Source: Hyperoodon ampullatus (taxonomy: Eukaryota; Chordata; Mammalia; Artiodactyla; Ziphiidae). Taken from it: a stretch of DNA of 64,000 bases. Position numbers and translations under genes: made by a program. Each line of letters begins with the position of its first letter. Position 1 is the first letter of the stretch. The stretch lies in assembly GCA_949752795.1 (NCBI GenBank), contig OX457070.1, forward strand, positions 28,544,588 to 28,608,587, written 5' to 3'. Positions 20,801 to 27,914 of the stretch are shown piece by piece. The notes beneath the pieces were generated by a model. It was not told where the DNA came from and ran no database searches. It saw nothing but the letters and a program-made list of their open reading frames with translations.

Positions 20801-22294
20801 TTAAAAATTTTTAAATCTTCTAAAGCTAAATTTGAACTCAAAAAAAGAAAGCTTGATGACATGTATTATGGAAAGACTTGTTCAAGATCAGAAAAAATAG
20901 ATATTGATACGTGTTTTGTGCCAGGCACTATTCCTGGCAGTTTATACGTAATAACCTATTTAATTTTCATAACTGTCCTGTGACGTACAAACAATTATGT
21001 CCATTTTACATGTCAGGAAACTAAATGAAGTTAAGTAACTGGCCCAACATCCAGTGCGTGGACAAAGGGTTGGGCATGGGAGATGCGGGGAAATAGTGTT
21101 AAACCTTTTAATGGTCTTTCATTCTAACAAAGCTCACCATTGAAATGTAAATGAGTGGACTAGGAAGTAAACAAATGTTTTTTAAAGCTAAATTAAAGCA
21201 TTTGATTGTAGTATTTCATATTAATATACATCCGGGTTTCAATTTCTGAAGTGCCTGACCATGATTTGAGTGACTTTATTTTTTTAACTCATGGATTTAA
21301 GTTGAGATTTCAGAAAATTGAGAAGCCCAGGGTGATCGTACCATCTTAAAAAAGCCACAGATGGAAATCTACTAATATGCTGGCAAAATTTTTTCCTATA
21401 CAAATGAATTAAGAAATTATCATAAGGTGTATAACATTGTATGTTGTTTTCTTATTCTATCATTGGCGTGTTTAGAGGTTATTATATAGTCTTTATAACA
21501 AGTTTTAATGGTTCATTAAATGGGACAATTTTCTAATTGTTGGACATTTGTTTTCAGTTTTTTGTTCTCAACCTGATGTGTTTAGCTCTTTTTTGTATTT
21601 CATTTTATTTTTAGGATAGGTTCCCAGAAGTAGAACTGAGTCACAGGTAGGTACAATCTGTGACTTGGTGCCAATTTAAAAAAAAAATAAATTTATTTAC
21701 TTATTTATTTATTTTTGGCTGTACTGGGTCTTTGTTGCTGCACGCAGGCTTTCTCTAGTTGCAGCAAGCAGAGGCTACTCTTCGCTGCGGTGCACAGGAT
21801 TCTCGTTGCGGTGGCTTCTCTTGTTGCGGAGCGTGGGCTGTAGGCATGCGGGCTTCAGTTGTTGTGGCTCACGGGCTCTAGAGTGCAGCCTCAGTAGTTG
21901 TGGCACGCGGGCTCAGTAGCTGTGGCTTGCGGGCTCTAGAGCACAGGCTCAGTAGTTTTGGCGCACGGGCTTAGTTGCTCCACAGCATGTGGGATCTTCC
22001 CGGACCAGGGCTCGAACCCGTTGTCCCCTGCATTGGCAGGCGGATTCTTAATCACTGCGCCACCAGGGAAGTCCCACTTGGTGCCAATTTATAATACTAC
22101 CAGCTATGTAAGAATGCCAAGTCCTTCATATCCTTGCCAACAATGAGATCTATTAAAATGATAGAATTGTAATGGGCAAAAAATGGTATCTTTAAATTTA
22201 AACATCTTTGATTACTAATTAATTTTTTGTTTGTTTTTAAACTGTTAGCCATTTACAATGGGCTCTCTTCTGTTTCAGGTTCCCTCAAGTATGA
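6862..22294 (+). CDS. FIGLA: FIGLA, folliculogenesis-specific bHLH transcription factor (five-exon join)
   Basis: The coding sequence is the join of 6862-7062, 9667-9819, 11412-11633, 21615-21646 and 22279-22294. It encodes 207 residues plus TGA. FIGLA is a nuclear germ-cell bHLH factor that dimerises with E12/E47 proteins, activates zona pellucida genes through E-boxes and is needed for primordial follicle formation. Residues 1-55 match the conserved FIGLA N terminus ([20 protein letters not shown]). The basic region is about 56-68 (NAKERER at 61-67) and helix-loop-helix runs to about 112 ([20 protein letters not shown]). A serine- and glycine-rich tail ends in RFPQV. All introns are GT-AG: phase 0 for introns 1-3 and phase 2 for intron 4. 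Human FIGLA, as I remember it, has 219 residues. The 12-residue deficit is accounted for by a shorter N terminus (10), one residue in exon 3 and one leucine in exon 4. No disabling change is seen. Confidence 0.95.
8180..8710 (-). repeat. L1M-type LINE fragment, antisense
   Basis: Plus-strand text follows the antisense old L1 3' region: 'agtgttgggcatat', 'agtagaagtggaattactgg', 'gacttttgatacaagttgcc', 'caattgctttctagaaaa', 'aaaaatggtatctaatttct'. It is strongly diverged. It serves as an internal comparator for FIGLA exon 4, because the block 8490-8511 is the same part of the element. Confidence 0.7.
9125..9375 (-). repeat. MIR SINE remnant, antisense
   Basis: Antisense MIR landmarks: 'ctttctgtgtgccaggagga', 'gtcacttaatcaccacaaa', 'cactttgcaggtaaacagac', and 'gagcttttaaccactacc' at the end near 9370. 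Confidence 0.68.
9667..9819 (+). CDS. FIGLA: FIGLA exon 2
   Basis: 51 codons, phase 0 at both ends, encoding residues 68-118. It begins [12 protein letters not shown] and carries the loop and helix 2 of the bHLH fold ([16 protein letters not shown]). The acceptor is ttccag ending at 9666 and the donor gtaaag starts at 9820. If the intron were read through, the frame would hit a stop two codons later. Confidence 0.96.
9820..11411 (+). other. FIGLA: FIGLA intron 2
   Basis: Intron of 1.6 kb. It contains an antisense MIR remnant at about 9853-10035 ('ttattgagccctttctaggt' to 'tctggagccaagttcc'). I recognise nothing else with confidence in it. Confidence 0.8.
11412..11633 (+). CDS. FIGLA: FIGLA exon 3
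   Basis: 74 codons, phase 0 at both ends, residues 119-192. It encodes the hydrophilic tail after the bHLH domain, with [35 protein letters not shown] and the ISPARSL end typical of FIGLA. The acceptor is ggtttctag and the donor gtgaag starts at 11634. The serine- and asparagine-rich segment has no fold that I recognise. Confidence 0.94.
11975..12026. repeat. Imperfect (CA)n simple repeat
   Basis: Interrupted CA/CGCA/CTCA repeat. Confidence 0.8.
12350..12600 (+). repeat. MIR SINE
   Basis: Well-preserved MIR: 'gcaggctctggagacagaat', 'ttgctgtgtgaccttgagtg', 'cttccccatctgtagaatgg', 'gtgaggttcaaatgacatca', 'agtacctggcatgtcagtg'. Confidence 0.8.
12614..13060 (-). mobile_element. L1 3' end (antisense) with TSD
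   Basis: Antisense L1 3' UTR of the cetartiodactyl type, starting 'aaacatctttattggagtat' after a short T tail. It is 5'-truncated at 13047. The 13-bp duplication agcaatcagtatt lies at 12614-12626 and 13048-13060. An internal T27 run (12971-12997) is the complement of the A-rich tract of the 3' UTR. It lies inside FIGLA intron 3. Confidence 0.9.
13989..14227 (+). mobile_element. CHR-2-like SINE with about 44-nt A tail
   Basis: Body from 14002; the A tail runs from about 14173 to 14216. Flanking duplication is aaattaaaaac. The long, nearly pure tail and low divergence suggest a young insertion. Confidence 0.9.
14228..14940 (-). repeat. L1M-type LINE, antisense
   Basis: Antisense old L1 landmarks in order: 'ttgccaacctgatggccatc', 'acttcagtgtgcatttcctt', 'catgcgttgcatttagttgt', 'acaggccagttgttttgtag', 'gatttgtcccattactaagg', 'tttgatcatgtgcttaacg'. 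Confidence 0.78.
14950..15121 (-). mobile_element. Short CHR-type SINE, antisense
   Basis: Begins with a (TTTA)n tail at 14956-14980, then 'tggctgggcctgttcttagt', and ends with 'ccaccagggaagccc' at 15119. Diverged. Confidence 0.75.
15258..15512 (-). mobile_element. CHR-2-like SINE, antisense, with TSD
   Basis: T35 run at 15270-15304, then gcggtacgcaggcctctc and the complement of the head at 15482-15496. Target duplication ttccatgtcatttt sits before and after (about 15262 and 15497). Confidence 0.9.
15640..16190 (-). repeat. L1M-type LINE pieces, antisense
   Basis: 'aagtggaatcatacagtgca', 'atggatgtgccacagtttaa', then 'cattctttgatcacttcctt' and 'catcttgtacttttccagcc' match antisense old L1 sequence. 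There are probably two joined pieces. Confidence 0.65.
15725..15776. repeat. Perfect 13-bp direct repeat around a (TTTG)n run
   Basis: acaatgtgcttta occurs at 15725-15737 and again at 15764-15776, separated only by 26 nt of T/TTTG repeat. This is the footprint expected of a retroposition that delivered only an A-rich tail. Confidence 0.8.
16230..16596 (-). repeat. MLT1-type MaLR LTR, antisense
   Basis: Starts 'gttagagctgccgtaacaaa', continues with 'ggcttaaacagcagaaattt' and 'tcacagttctggaggctgga', and ends 'cagttcagcccataaca'. This matches the complement of an MLT1-family LTR along its whole length. Confidence 0.85.
16597..20900. other. Deep intron 3 sequence, no gene recognised
   Basis: Apart from TG repeats at about 17,823-17,853 and 18,485-18,515, this stretch holds no repeat or coding exon that I can name. 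Reading frames such as 19131-19454 (minus) and 16920-17165 (plus) show no domain. Confidence 0.5.
17823..17853. repeat. (TG)n microsatellite
   Basis: About 15 uninterrupted GT units. Confidence 0.95.
20905..21075 (-). repeat. MIR SINE remnant, antisense
   Basis: 'ttgtgccaggcactattcct', 'acctatttaattttcataac', 'tccattttacatgtcaggaa', 'agttaagtaactggcccaac' follow the antisense MIR order. Confidence 0.72.
21615..21646 (+). CDS. FIGLA: FIGLA exon 4 (32-nt micro-exon within an L1M fragment)
   Basis: Encodes [10 protein letters not shown] plus the first two bases of an Arg codon. The acceptor is cattttatttttag (ending 21614) and the donor gtaggt starts at 21647, giving phase 2. The peptide matches the FIGLA C-terminal region, which I remember in human as [12 protein letters not shown], so one leucine codon is missing here. 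If unspliced, the frame stops at TAG 21648-21650. The exon sequence aligns with the antisense L1M segment around it. Confidence 0.88.
21663..22091 (-). mobile_element. CHR-1-like long SINE in FIGLA intron 4, with TSD
   Basis: Full long-form SINE, body 21679-22075. It has a (TTTA)n tail complement, repeats of the 'tagttgtggcacgcgggctc' unit and the head complement ccaccagggaagtccc. The 16-bp duplication acttggtgccaattta lies at 21663-21678 and 22076-22091. The SINE begins 33 nt after exon 4. Confidence 0.95.
22279..22294 (+). CDS. FIGLA: FIGLA exon 5, final 16 coding nucleotides
   Basis: Acceptor ctcttctgtttcag ends at 22278. The first base completes the Arg codon split over intron 4, then F-P-Q-V and TGA at 22292-22294. 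The human end, as I remember it, is RLPQV, so the last five residues agree except L to F. The 3' UTR follows directly. Confidence 0.88.
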
Positions 22295-22333
22295 AAAGTG
22301 AAAAGGCTGGCCCAGGGCTATCTTCTACAGACA

Positions 22334-22339
22334 AATAAA
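22334..22339 (+). terminator. FIGLA: Polyadenylation signal AATAAA of FIGLA
   Basis: AATAAA lies 40 nt after the stop codon, with cleavage expected about 10-30 nt downstream. The 3' UTR would then be under 100 nt. Confidence 0.75.
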
Positions 22340-22539
22340 TGCAGTCTTGAAAGTTTTAGAGTCTCTTTAAAAAAAAAAATGTCATAATTCAAAGTTTAAC
22401 AATTACCCTTTAAATGGCCTTGCCTGTCACAGATTTACTTGACTCTACTTTCTCAATTTCATGCACCCAGCTAGGGCCATATGGCACCTTCGTGCAAGCT
22501 CAAGCAGCTTGAGCACAGAGACAGTCATCGTTATAATGA

Positions 22540-22678
22540 CTGCTCACAAAGACCTAGCACTTAATAAGTGGGCCTCTTCTCCATACTTTACATATGTTAA
22601 TTTGTTCTCATAACAGTCCTGCAAGATAGGCACAACGATCCTTGCTTTACAAATGGAGAAACTGAGGCATAGAAACTG
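22540..22678 (-). repeat. MIR SINE remnant, antisense
   Basis: 'tactttacatatgttaattt', 'cataacagtcctgcaagata', 'aatggagaaactgaggcata' follow the antisense MIR order. It is cut off at 22679 by an MLT1 LTR. Confidence 0.72.
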
Positions 22679-22679
22679 T

Positions 22680-23026
22680 GTAGTCCACTTAGGCTGCCAT
22701 AACCTAGACCACAGACTCGGTGGCTTAACAGAAACTTCTCACAGTTCTGGAAGCTGGGAAGTCCAAGATCAAGGTCTGAAGGGTTTAGTTTGCTTTTCCT
22801 GGCTTGCCGACAGCTGCCTTCTCTCTGTGTCCTCACATGGTGGAGAAAGGGAGCAAACTCTGGTCTCTCTTCCTCTTCTTATAAGAACACCAATCCTATT
22901 GGATTAAGGCCCCACCCTTATGACTTCATTTAACCTTAATGACCTCCTAAAAGCCCTATCGTTGAATACAGTCACAGTGAGGGCTTCCGTGCATGAATTT
23001 TGGGGGAACACAGTTCAGTCCATAGC
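22680..23026 (-). repeat. MLT1-type MaLR LTR, antisense
   Basis: From 'tagtccacttaggctgccat' to 'cacagttcagtccatagca'. It joins directly to MaLR internal sequence on its right, so it is the 3' LTR of a partial proviral copy read on the minus strand. Confidence 0.85.
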
Positions 23027-24195
23027 ATTCCACCCCTTACTCCCCAAATTCATGCCCTTATCACATGCAAAATACATTCATTCCATTCAAACAGCCCCAA
23101 AAGTCTTACCTCATTCCAGCATCAACCCTAAAGTCCAAGGTCTCATCTAAATATCATCTAAATCACTTTTGGGTAATACTCAAGGTATGATTCATCCTGA
23201 GGCAAGATTCCTCTCCAGCTGTGAACCTGTGAAACCAGATAAGTTATGTGCTTTCAAACTGTAGTGGTGAACAGGCATAGGATAGACATTCCCTTTCCAA
23301 AAGGGAGAAATTGGAAGAAAGTGGTGATGGGTCCCAAGCAAGCCCTGAACTTAGCAAGGCAAATTCCATTATATTTTAAGGTTTCAGAATAATCCTATTT
23401 GGCTCAGCGTCCCACCTTCCAGGTCCACTGGGATGGCAGCATAATCCCACACAGCTCTCTGCAGTGGCCCTGCCCTCTGAAACTAACAGGAAACAGACTT
23501 GCCCCCTGGGCCTGCGGTCAGAGTGGCAGCCCAGATGCTCTCTGAATCGCCTGTGGATCATTCTTCCCTTTCCTTGAAGAACAGTGCATGTTTGCCACTG
23601 AATAGCTCTGTGGTCTTGTCCTGACAACCTTCCTTCATTCTGTCCTGCTTTATCTTTCCCCTTTAGTTCAAATTGGGAGTGTCTTTGCTGCTCTTAATCC
23701 CATCTCTCTTCCTGGCCTCTTTTGAGATAGCTGATTGAGTCTATGAGTTGCACCCATGATCTCTTTATCAAAAGGTTGTTCAGCCACACCCTTAGTGCTC
23801 TCTTCAGAGCAAGCTTTCTCACCTTTTGCAATATAGATAGGCTGAGAATTTTCTAAATTTCTAAGTTCTGGTTCCTTTTTGTTTAACAATTCTTCCTTTA
23901 ATTTATCTCTCACCTCTTGCATTTTGCTGTAAGCAGTAAGGAGGACCCAGGGTGCACCTTCAGTATTTTGCCTAAAAGTCTCCTCTGCTAAATATCCAAG
24001 GTCATTACTTTCAAGTTCTACCTTTGACAAAACACTAACACACAATTTAGCCAAGTTCTTTGCCACTTTATAACAAGGATTGCCTTGCCTCTGGAGTCTG
24101 GGGCCTCTCCACACCAATCGTGTGTGTTGCCTCCATGCCCTGTGTGGTTCTTCCCTCATGTGGGTGGGGTTACCATTGCTGGTGGCCTCATTTTA
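23027..24195 (-). repeat. MaLR internal region with gag-like reading frame
   Basis: Antisense internal sequence of a MaLR (ERVL-type) endogenous element: 'ccccaaattcatgcccttat', 'cttacctcattccagcatca', 'aaagtccaaggtctcatcta', and near 24000 'ctgctaaatatccaaggtca'. On the minus strand, 24159 down to 23668 is an uninterrupted frame of 163 codons with the GNPCYKVAKNLAKLC-type start of the MaLR gag-like protein. It is charged and lysine/glutamate-rich. No functional virus is implied: pol and the second LTR are missing here. Confidence 0.7.
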
Positions 24196-24202
24196 ATCAG
24201 TG

Positions 24203-24812
24203 ATAATGAAACTGAGCAGGACCTTGTTGGGTTCCTGGGCACGGAAGCCTTTCCGTGTTCCCCATTTCTTGTAGGGAACAGACTCCAGCCTCCAGGACCT
24301 TCCCTGAGTTCCAAAGGGCAGATTCGAACAGTTGGTCATCCAGGAAGGGAGGGGATGCAGAGACAGGGGAGGAGCAGCTAAGAAACAATAGTGCAGCCTT
24401 GGGGCAGGGTCCTGGTTCCACCTCAAGGGATACACACAACAATATCTTTAAACTCTTTATAGAATTAAAACCCAACAAATGGAAGATGTCAGCATTCTTC
24501 ATACCAGAGAAGACCACCTGAGGCCAGATCAAAGGAACCAGAGAAGCTCATCAAGAAGATTACCTGAGACCAGATTAGAGGAGTTCAGGCCTTTCACATA
24601 CCCTAATCTTGTCAGCAACCCCACCCTTGAACTATTGCTATAAAACTCCTCACTAAATCCTCCTGGGTTGGTACACATAGTTTTGGAGGGGCACGAGTCC
24701 ACTGTGTCCCCCTTTGCCTGGCAAAGCAATAAAGCTATTATTTTCTACTTCATGCAAAACTCTGCCACTGAGATTTGACTTGGCACCAGTGCACAGAGGC
24801 TGAGCTTTTGGC
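24203..24812 (+). repeat. Probable solo LTR of an endogenous retrovirus
   Basis: About 610 bp with LTR-like layout: a TG start near 24203, a TATAAAA box at about 24640, AATAAA at 24729, followed by 'tgagatttgacttggcacca' and a CA end near 24812. I recall similar LTRs in cetartiodactyl genomes, but the family name and the flanking duplication could not be fixed. Confidence 0.6.
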
Positions 24813-24824
24813 ATCAATAATAAG

Positions 24825-25395
24825 ACTGTAAGTACTTTCACTTGTTGTCCCATTCGGTTTCCATGACAACCCTGGGTGGTAGGAGACTTTATTTTCTAGG
24901 GCTGCCGTAACAAAATACCACAGACTGGGGGGTTTGAACCACAGAAATTTATCTGAGATCAAGAGATGGAGGTCAGCAGGATTGTTTTCTTGATGCCTCT
25001 CTCCTTGGCTGTAGATGGCTGTCTTCTCCCTGTGTCAGTCTGTATCCACATTTCCTCTTCTTAAAAAGGCAGCATCCTATTGGATTAAGACTTACTCACT
25101 AAGGACTAGTTTTTTAATCTCTTAATTGTCTTATTAATTTACCTCATTGTCTCTCTGAAGACCCTAACTCCAAATACAGTCAGTCATATTCTGAGGTACT
25201 AGGGGTTAGGATTTTAACATAGGAATTTGGGTTGGGGGGCTCAAGTCAGCCCATAACAGAGAGCAAATGCTGTTACCCTCACTTTACAGCTGGGCCCGGG
25301 GGTCAGAGTCTTTACTGAGGCCACACAGTCCATGGGACCAAGACTGGAGTCCTAGGCCCTGGACCCAAGTTTCATTCTCTTTCCACAGCACGCCT
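24825..25395 (-). repeat. MIR remnant split by an MLT1 LTR
   Basis: Left half 24828-24886 ('gtaagtactttcacttgttg', 'catgacaaccctgggtggta') and right half 25259-25395 ('ctgttaccctcactttacag', 'ggccacacagtccatggg') join into one antisense MIR when the MLT1 LTR at 24889-25258 is removed. Confidence 0.68.
24889..25258 (-). repeat. MLT1-type MaLR LTR inserted in MIR
   Basis: From 'ttattttctagggctgccgt' through 'ataccacagactggggggtt' and 'ccctaactccaaatacagtc' to 'aagtcagcccataaca', antisense. Confidence 0.82.
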
Positions 25396-25884
25396 CAGCC
25401 ATGGGGTTGGCTGACCTTTTACTTGCTGGGAGAGTGGTGTCTTCAGGAGATCTAGACTTAGGACTTACCATTGGTCTTGCTTTGAAAGACCTGTCTTCCC
25501 TGCTCTCTCCTGTCTTAAATTTGATTTCCATAAATGAGGCCATAATTTATAGTTTATCTGGGAGGCAGTTCCAGGAAGTACCCATAGGGGAGTAGGAAAA
25601 TGATATAGGGAAGAAGAGCCAGACAATGAAAGATGCATGCTGAGCAGGTAATGCTGTGGGCAGCTGGGGCTCAGTCCTGCTGGGGCCTCCTGGGAAACTA
25701 TGCACAACACGCCTCAGGGGGTCCTCCCCACACAGAGGAGGGAGCCGGGCTCTTTATCCAATAACTCCTGATGGTCATAGGTTGAGAGCCGATTCCCTGG
25801 GGTGTCAACTCCTCCAGCACCTCCAGCGTGCGCTGGGCAAGGCCGTTGATAAGAATGTCTGGCCCTGGAGAGTGCTAAGGCCCT

Positions 25885-26275
25885 GTGTTAGTTATCTATT
25901 GCTGAGCAACAAATTACCCCAAACTTTGCAACTTAAAACAACACATTTATTATATCACAGTTTCTGTGGGTCAGAAGTCATGCTTGGGCATGGCTTAGCT
26001 GGGTCCTCTGCTTCAAGGTCTCTCTCAAGGCAGAAATCAAGGTGTCAGTCTGGGCTCGGGTCTCAGCTGAAGGCTTGGCTGGGGAAGGATCTGCTTCCAA
26101 GCTTATGTGGTTGTCTGCAGAATTCATTTCCTCTAGGACTTCTGGACTGAAGGCCTCAGTTTCTAGTTGGTATTTGGCCAGATATCACCCTCAGTTCCTT
26201 GCCACATAGATCTGTTAGACACTGCAGGTGTCTGTTACACCTGCTCTCCTTACAAGTTATTGCTGGCTAGAAACA
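25885..26275. repeat. LTR-like dispersed repeat, family unassigned
   Basis: 'gttagttatctattgctgag', 'taaaacaacacatttattat', 'cacagtttctgtgggtcaga' and 'cagttccttgccacatag' recall a common mammalian LTR-like repeat related to the MaLR/ERVL groups. I cannot name the family. Confidence 0.5.
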
Positions 26276-26281
26276 TTTTTG

Positions 26282-26662
26282 TCAAGAGACTTGGAGATTA
26301 GAAATAATTTTACTGCCTAACAGAAAGTCTAATTTTATCTGGCTATTGGAGGCTAGCCAAATGTGATTTTCTGGGTCTGACATGGAGTCTCCTAAGCTCT
26401 TCTGTCCCTTGTCAAGGACCAGGCAGCTTGAGCTTTCTGCAAGTGAGAAATTTGAATTCTGATGATATTTGATGGAGCCAGCTAGTTCTAGTTCCTTCTG
26501 TTGGATTTCAAAGTGAATTTGGAGTTGAGTGAGAACTTCTGGAACTTTAACTAAAATTCCATATAGGCTATTAATATGGAAATCAATACAATGAAGTCTT
26601 GTTTCCCATCTGACATTTGAATAATTCCTAAAGTCACAGAATGGCACAACTCTTCCCAGCAC
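26282..26662 (-). other. Unassigned 126-codon open frame
   Basis: An uninterrupted minus-strand frame next to an LTR-like repeat. It has no motif that I recognise. It may be chance or an eroded repeat. Confidence 0.2.
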
Positions 26663-26884
26663 TCATCATATTCAGATGGCATCTGGGAGAAGCTGGAGGG
26701 ATTTTTTTTTTTTTTAAAGATTCTGTGATGGCTAGAAGAGCAAAATCAAAGCAGAATCAGTTTTTTCTTTTTTCTGGTGGGGGGAAAGGAGAGTGTATCA
26801 GCCTTATGGACTTTATCAGTGTCTTGTACTAGTTCTGCTTTTTAAAGTCAATTTTTTTTCCCCTCTGAGAGGGCATGGGCAAGG

Positions 26885-27125
26885 TAGTAGTTAGAGCTCA
26901 GCTCTGGAGCCATGGTGCTTAAGTTTGCATCCTGGCTTGGCCACCCACTAGCTGTGCAACCTTGGGAGAGTTACCTAACCTCTCTGTGCCTCAGTCTCTT
27001 CATCTATTAAATAGGGTAATAATATTTCCACCCCATAGAGTTCCTGTGAGGATTAAATGAGTAAAATGCATGTAGACCTCTCAGAACAATGGCAGGAGCC
27101 AAAAAGAGTTTGCTATTATTAGTCT
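26885..27125 (+). repeat. MIR SINE
   Basis: Well-preserved: 'agctcagctctggagccatg', 'cactagctgtgcaaccttgg', 'taacctctctgtgcctcagt', 'tcctgtgaggattaaatgag', then 'cctctcagaacaatggcagg'. Confidence 0.82.
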
Positions 27126-27685
27126 GAGAAAGCTTACTAACAGCAGGAAGAGAAATTTTTGAGACATGGTGATGACCAAGGGGATTTATGAAACCTGCTA
27201 TTTCTGGACTAAACAAGAACTCTCTATTCCTTTTTTTGGGTTCTATTTCAGAAAAGGGCCTACCATACCTGTGATTTCAGGGCTCCAGAGAAGGAATTTC
27301 CAACTTCCCACATATTATCACTCGGCACCAGTAGCGCACAGTTGCCTGAAGTGTCTCCAAAAACATATCATTTCCTGGTTCTGGCCAGACAGACCTTGAG
27401 TCCTGGTGGCTGAGCTAGTTGTAATTCGAGTGGGGTTTGACAGGAGAATGGGGAGAGGACTTATGGACTCTGATTCTGAAGATGAAGTGGGAATGGATGA
27501 GGAGCTCTGAGTGGGAAGGATGGGTAGAGACCAGGGGATGGAAGGCTGGGGGAGCTAGAGCAGAAAGACAAAATTTACTCTGGCATCTGAAATGAAATGC
27601 CTGCCAGGTGTCCTAGGGTTGTTGTGGTGGGCATTTTCTCTTTTTCTGTGTCAGTAGTATCTTGCATACAGTGGCATTTCTTATA

Positions 27686-27860
27686 TGTTAGTGTGCAAAG
27701 GAATCCCTAGGAATGCTTGTTAAAAATATGAGGTCCTGGGCACACCTCCAGGGATTCTGATTCTGAAGCAACACTGTGGTAGGGTCCAGTGATTTTCATG
27801 GGACTGTTGTACCCCAGAATCTCGAGGGAGCAGAAGGGCTATGATCTGGTTGGGGGTGGT
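27686..27860 (+). repeat. MER5-like hAT DNA transposon remnant
   Basis: 'ttgttaaaaatatgaggtcc', 'gattctgattctgaagcaac', 'tccagtgattttcatgggac' recall MER5A, a non-autonomous Charlie-group element. Confidence 0.6.
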
Positions 27861-27914
27861 GAGCAGAGGATTTTCTGGAAGCTGTACTTGCCCTGTCATC
27901 ACATTTAAAAAAAT

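Larger units (their letters stand above)
11634..21614 (+). other. FIGLA: FIGLA intron 3
   Basis: Intron of 10 kb with donor gtgaag and acceptor ttttatttttag. It collects most of the gene's repeats: L1 3' end (12627), CHR-2 (14002), short SINE (14950), CHR-2 (15270), old L1M pieces, MLT1 LTR (16230) and (TG)n (17822). I see no repeat or exon that I can name between about 17,900 and 20,900. Confidence 0.85.
21430..22225 (-). repeat. Antisense L1M-type LINE that contains FIGLA exon 4
   Basis: Once the younger SINE (21679-22075) is removed, the plus strand follows the antisense old L1 3' region in order: 'ctaattgttggacatttgtt' (21534), 'ttaggataggttcccagaag' (21611), 'ggtgccaatttata' (22080), 'accagctatgtaagaatgcc' (22099), 'tatccttgccaacaatgaga' (22129), 'aaaaaatggtatct' (22178), 'tttgattactaatt' (22207). 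The landmarks lie on both sides of FIGLA exon 4, and the exon fills the expected place between them. Confidence 0.78.

Noticed and set aside
21648..21650. TAG in frame at the end of FIGLA exon 4 as the natural stop codon
   Set aside because: A consensus donor gtaggt begins at 21647, and exon 5 at 22279 supplies the known FIGLA ending, so splicing before the TAG fits better.
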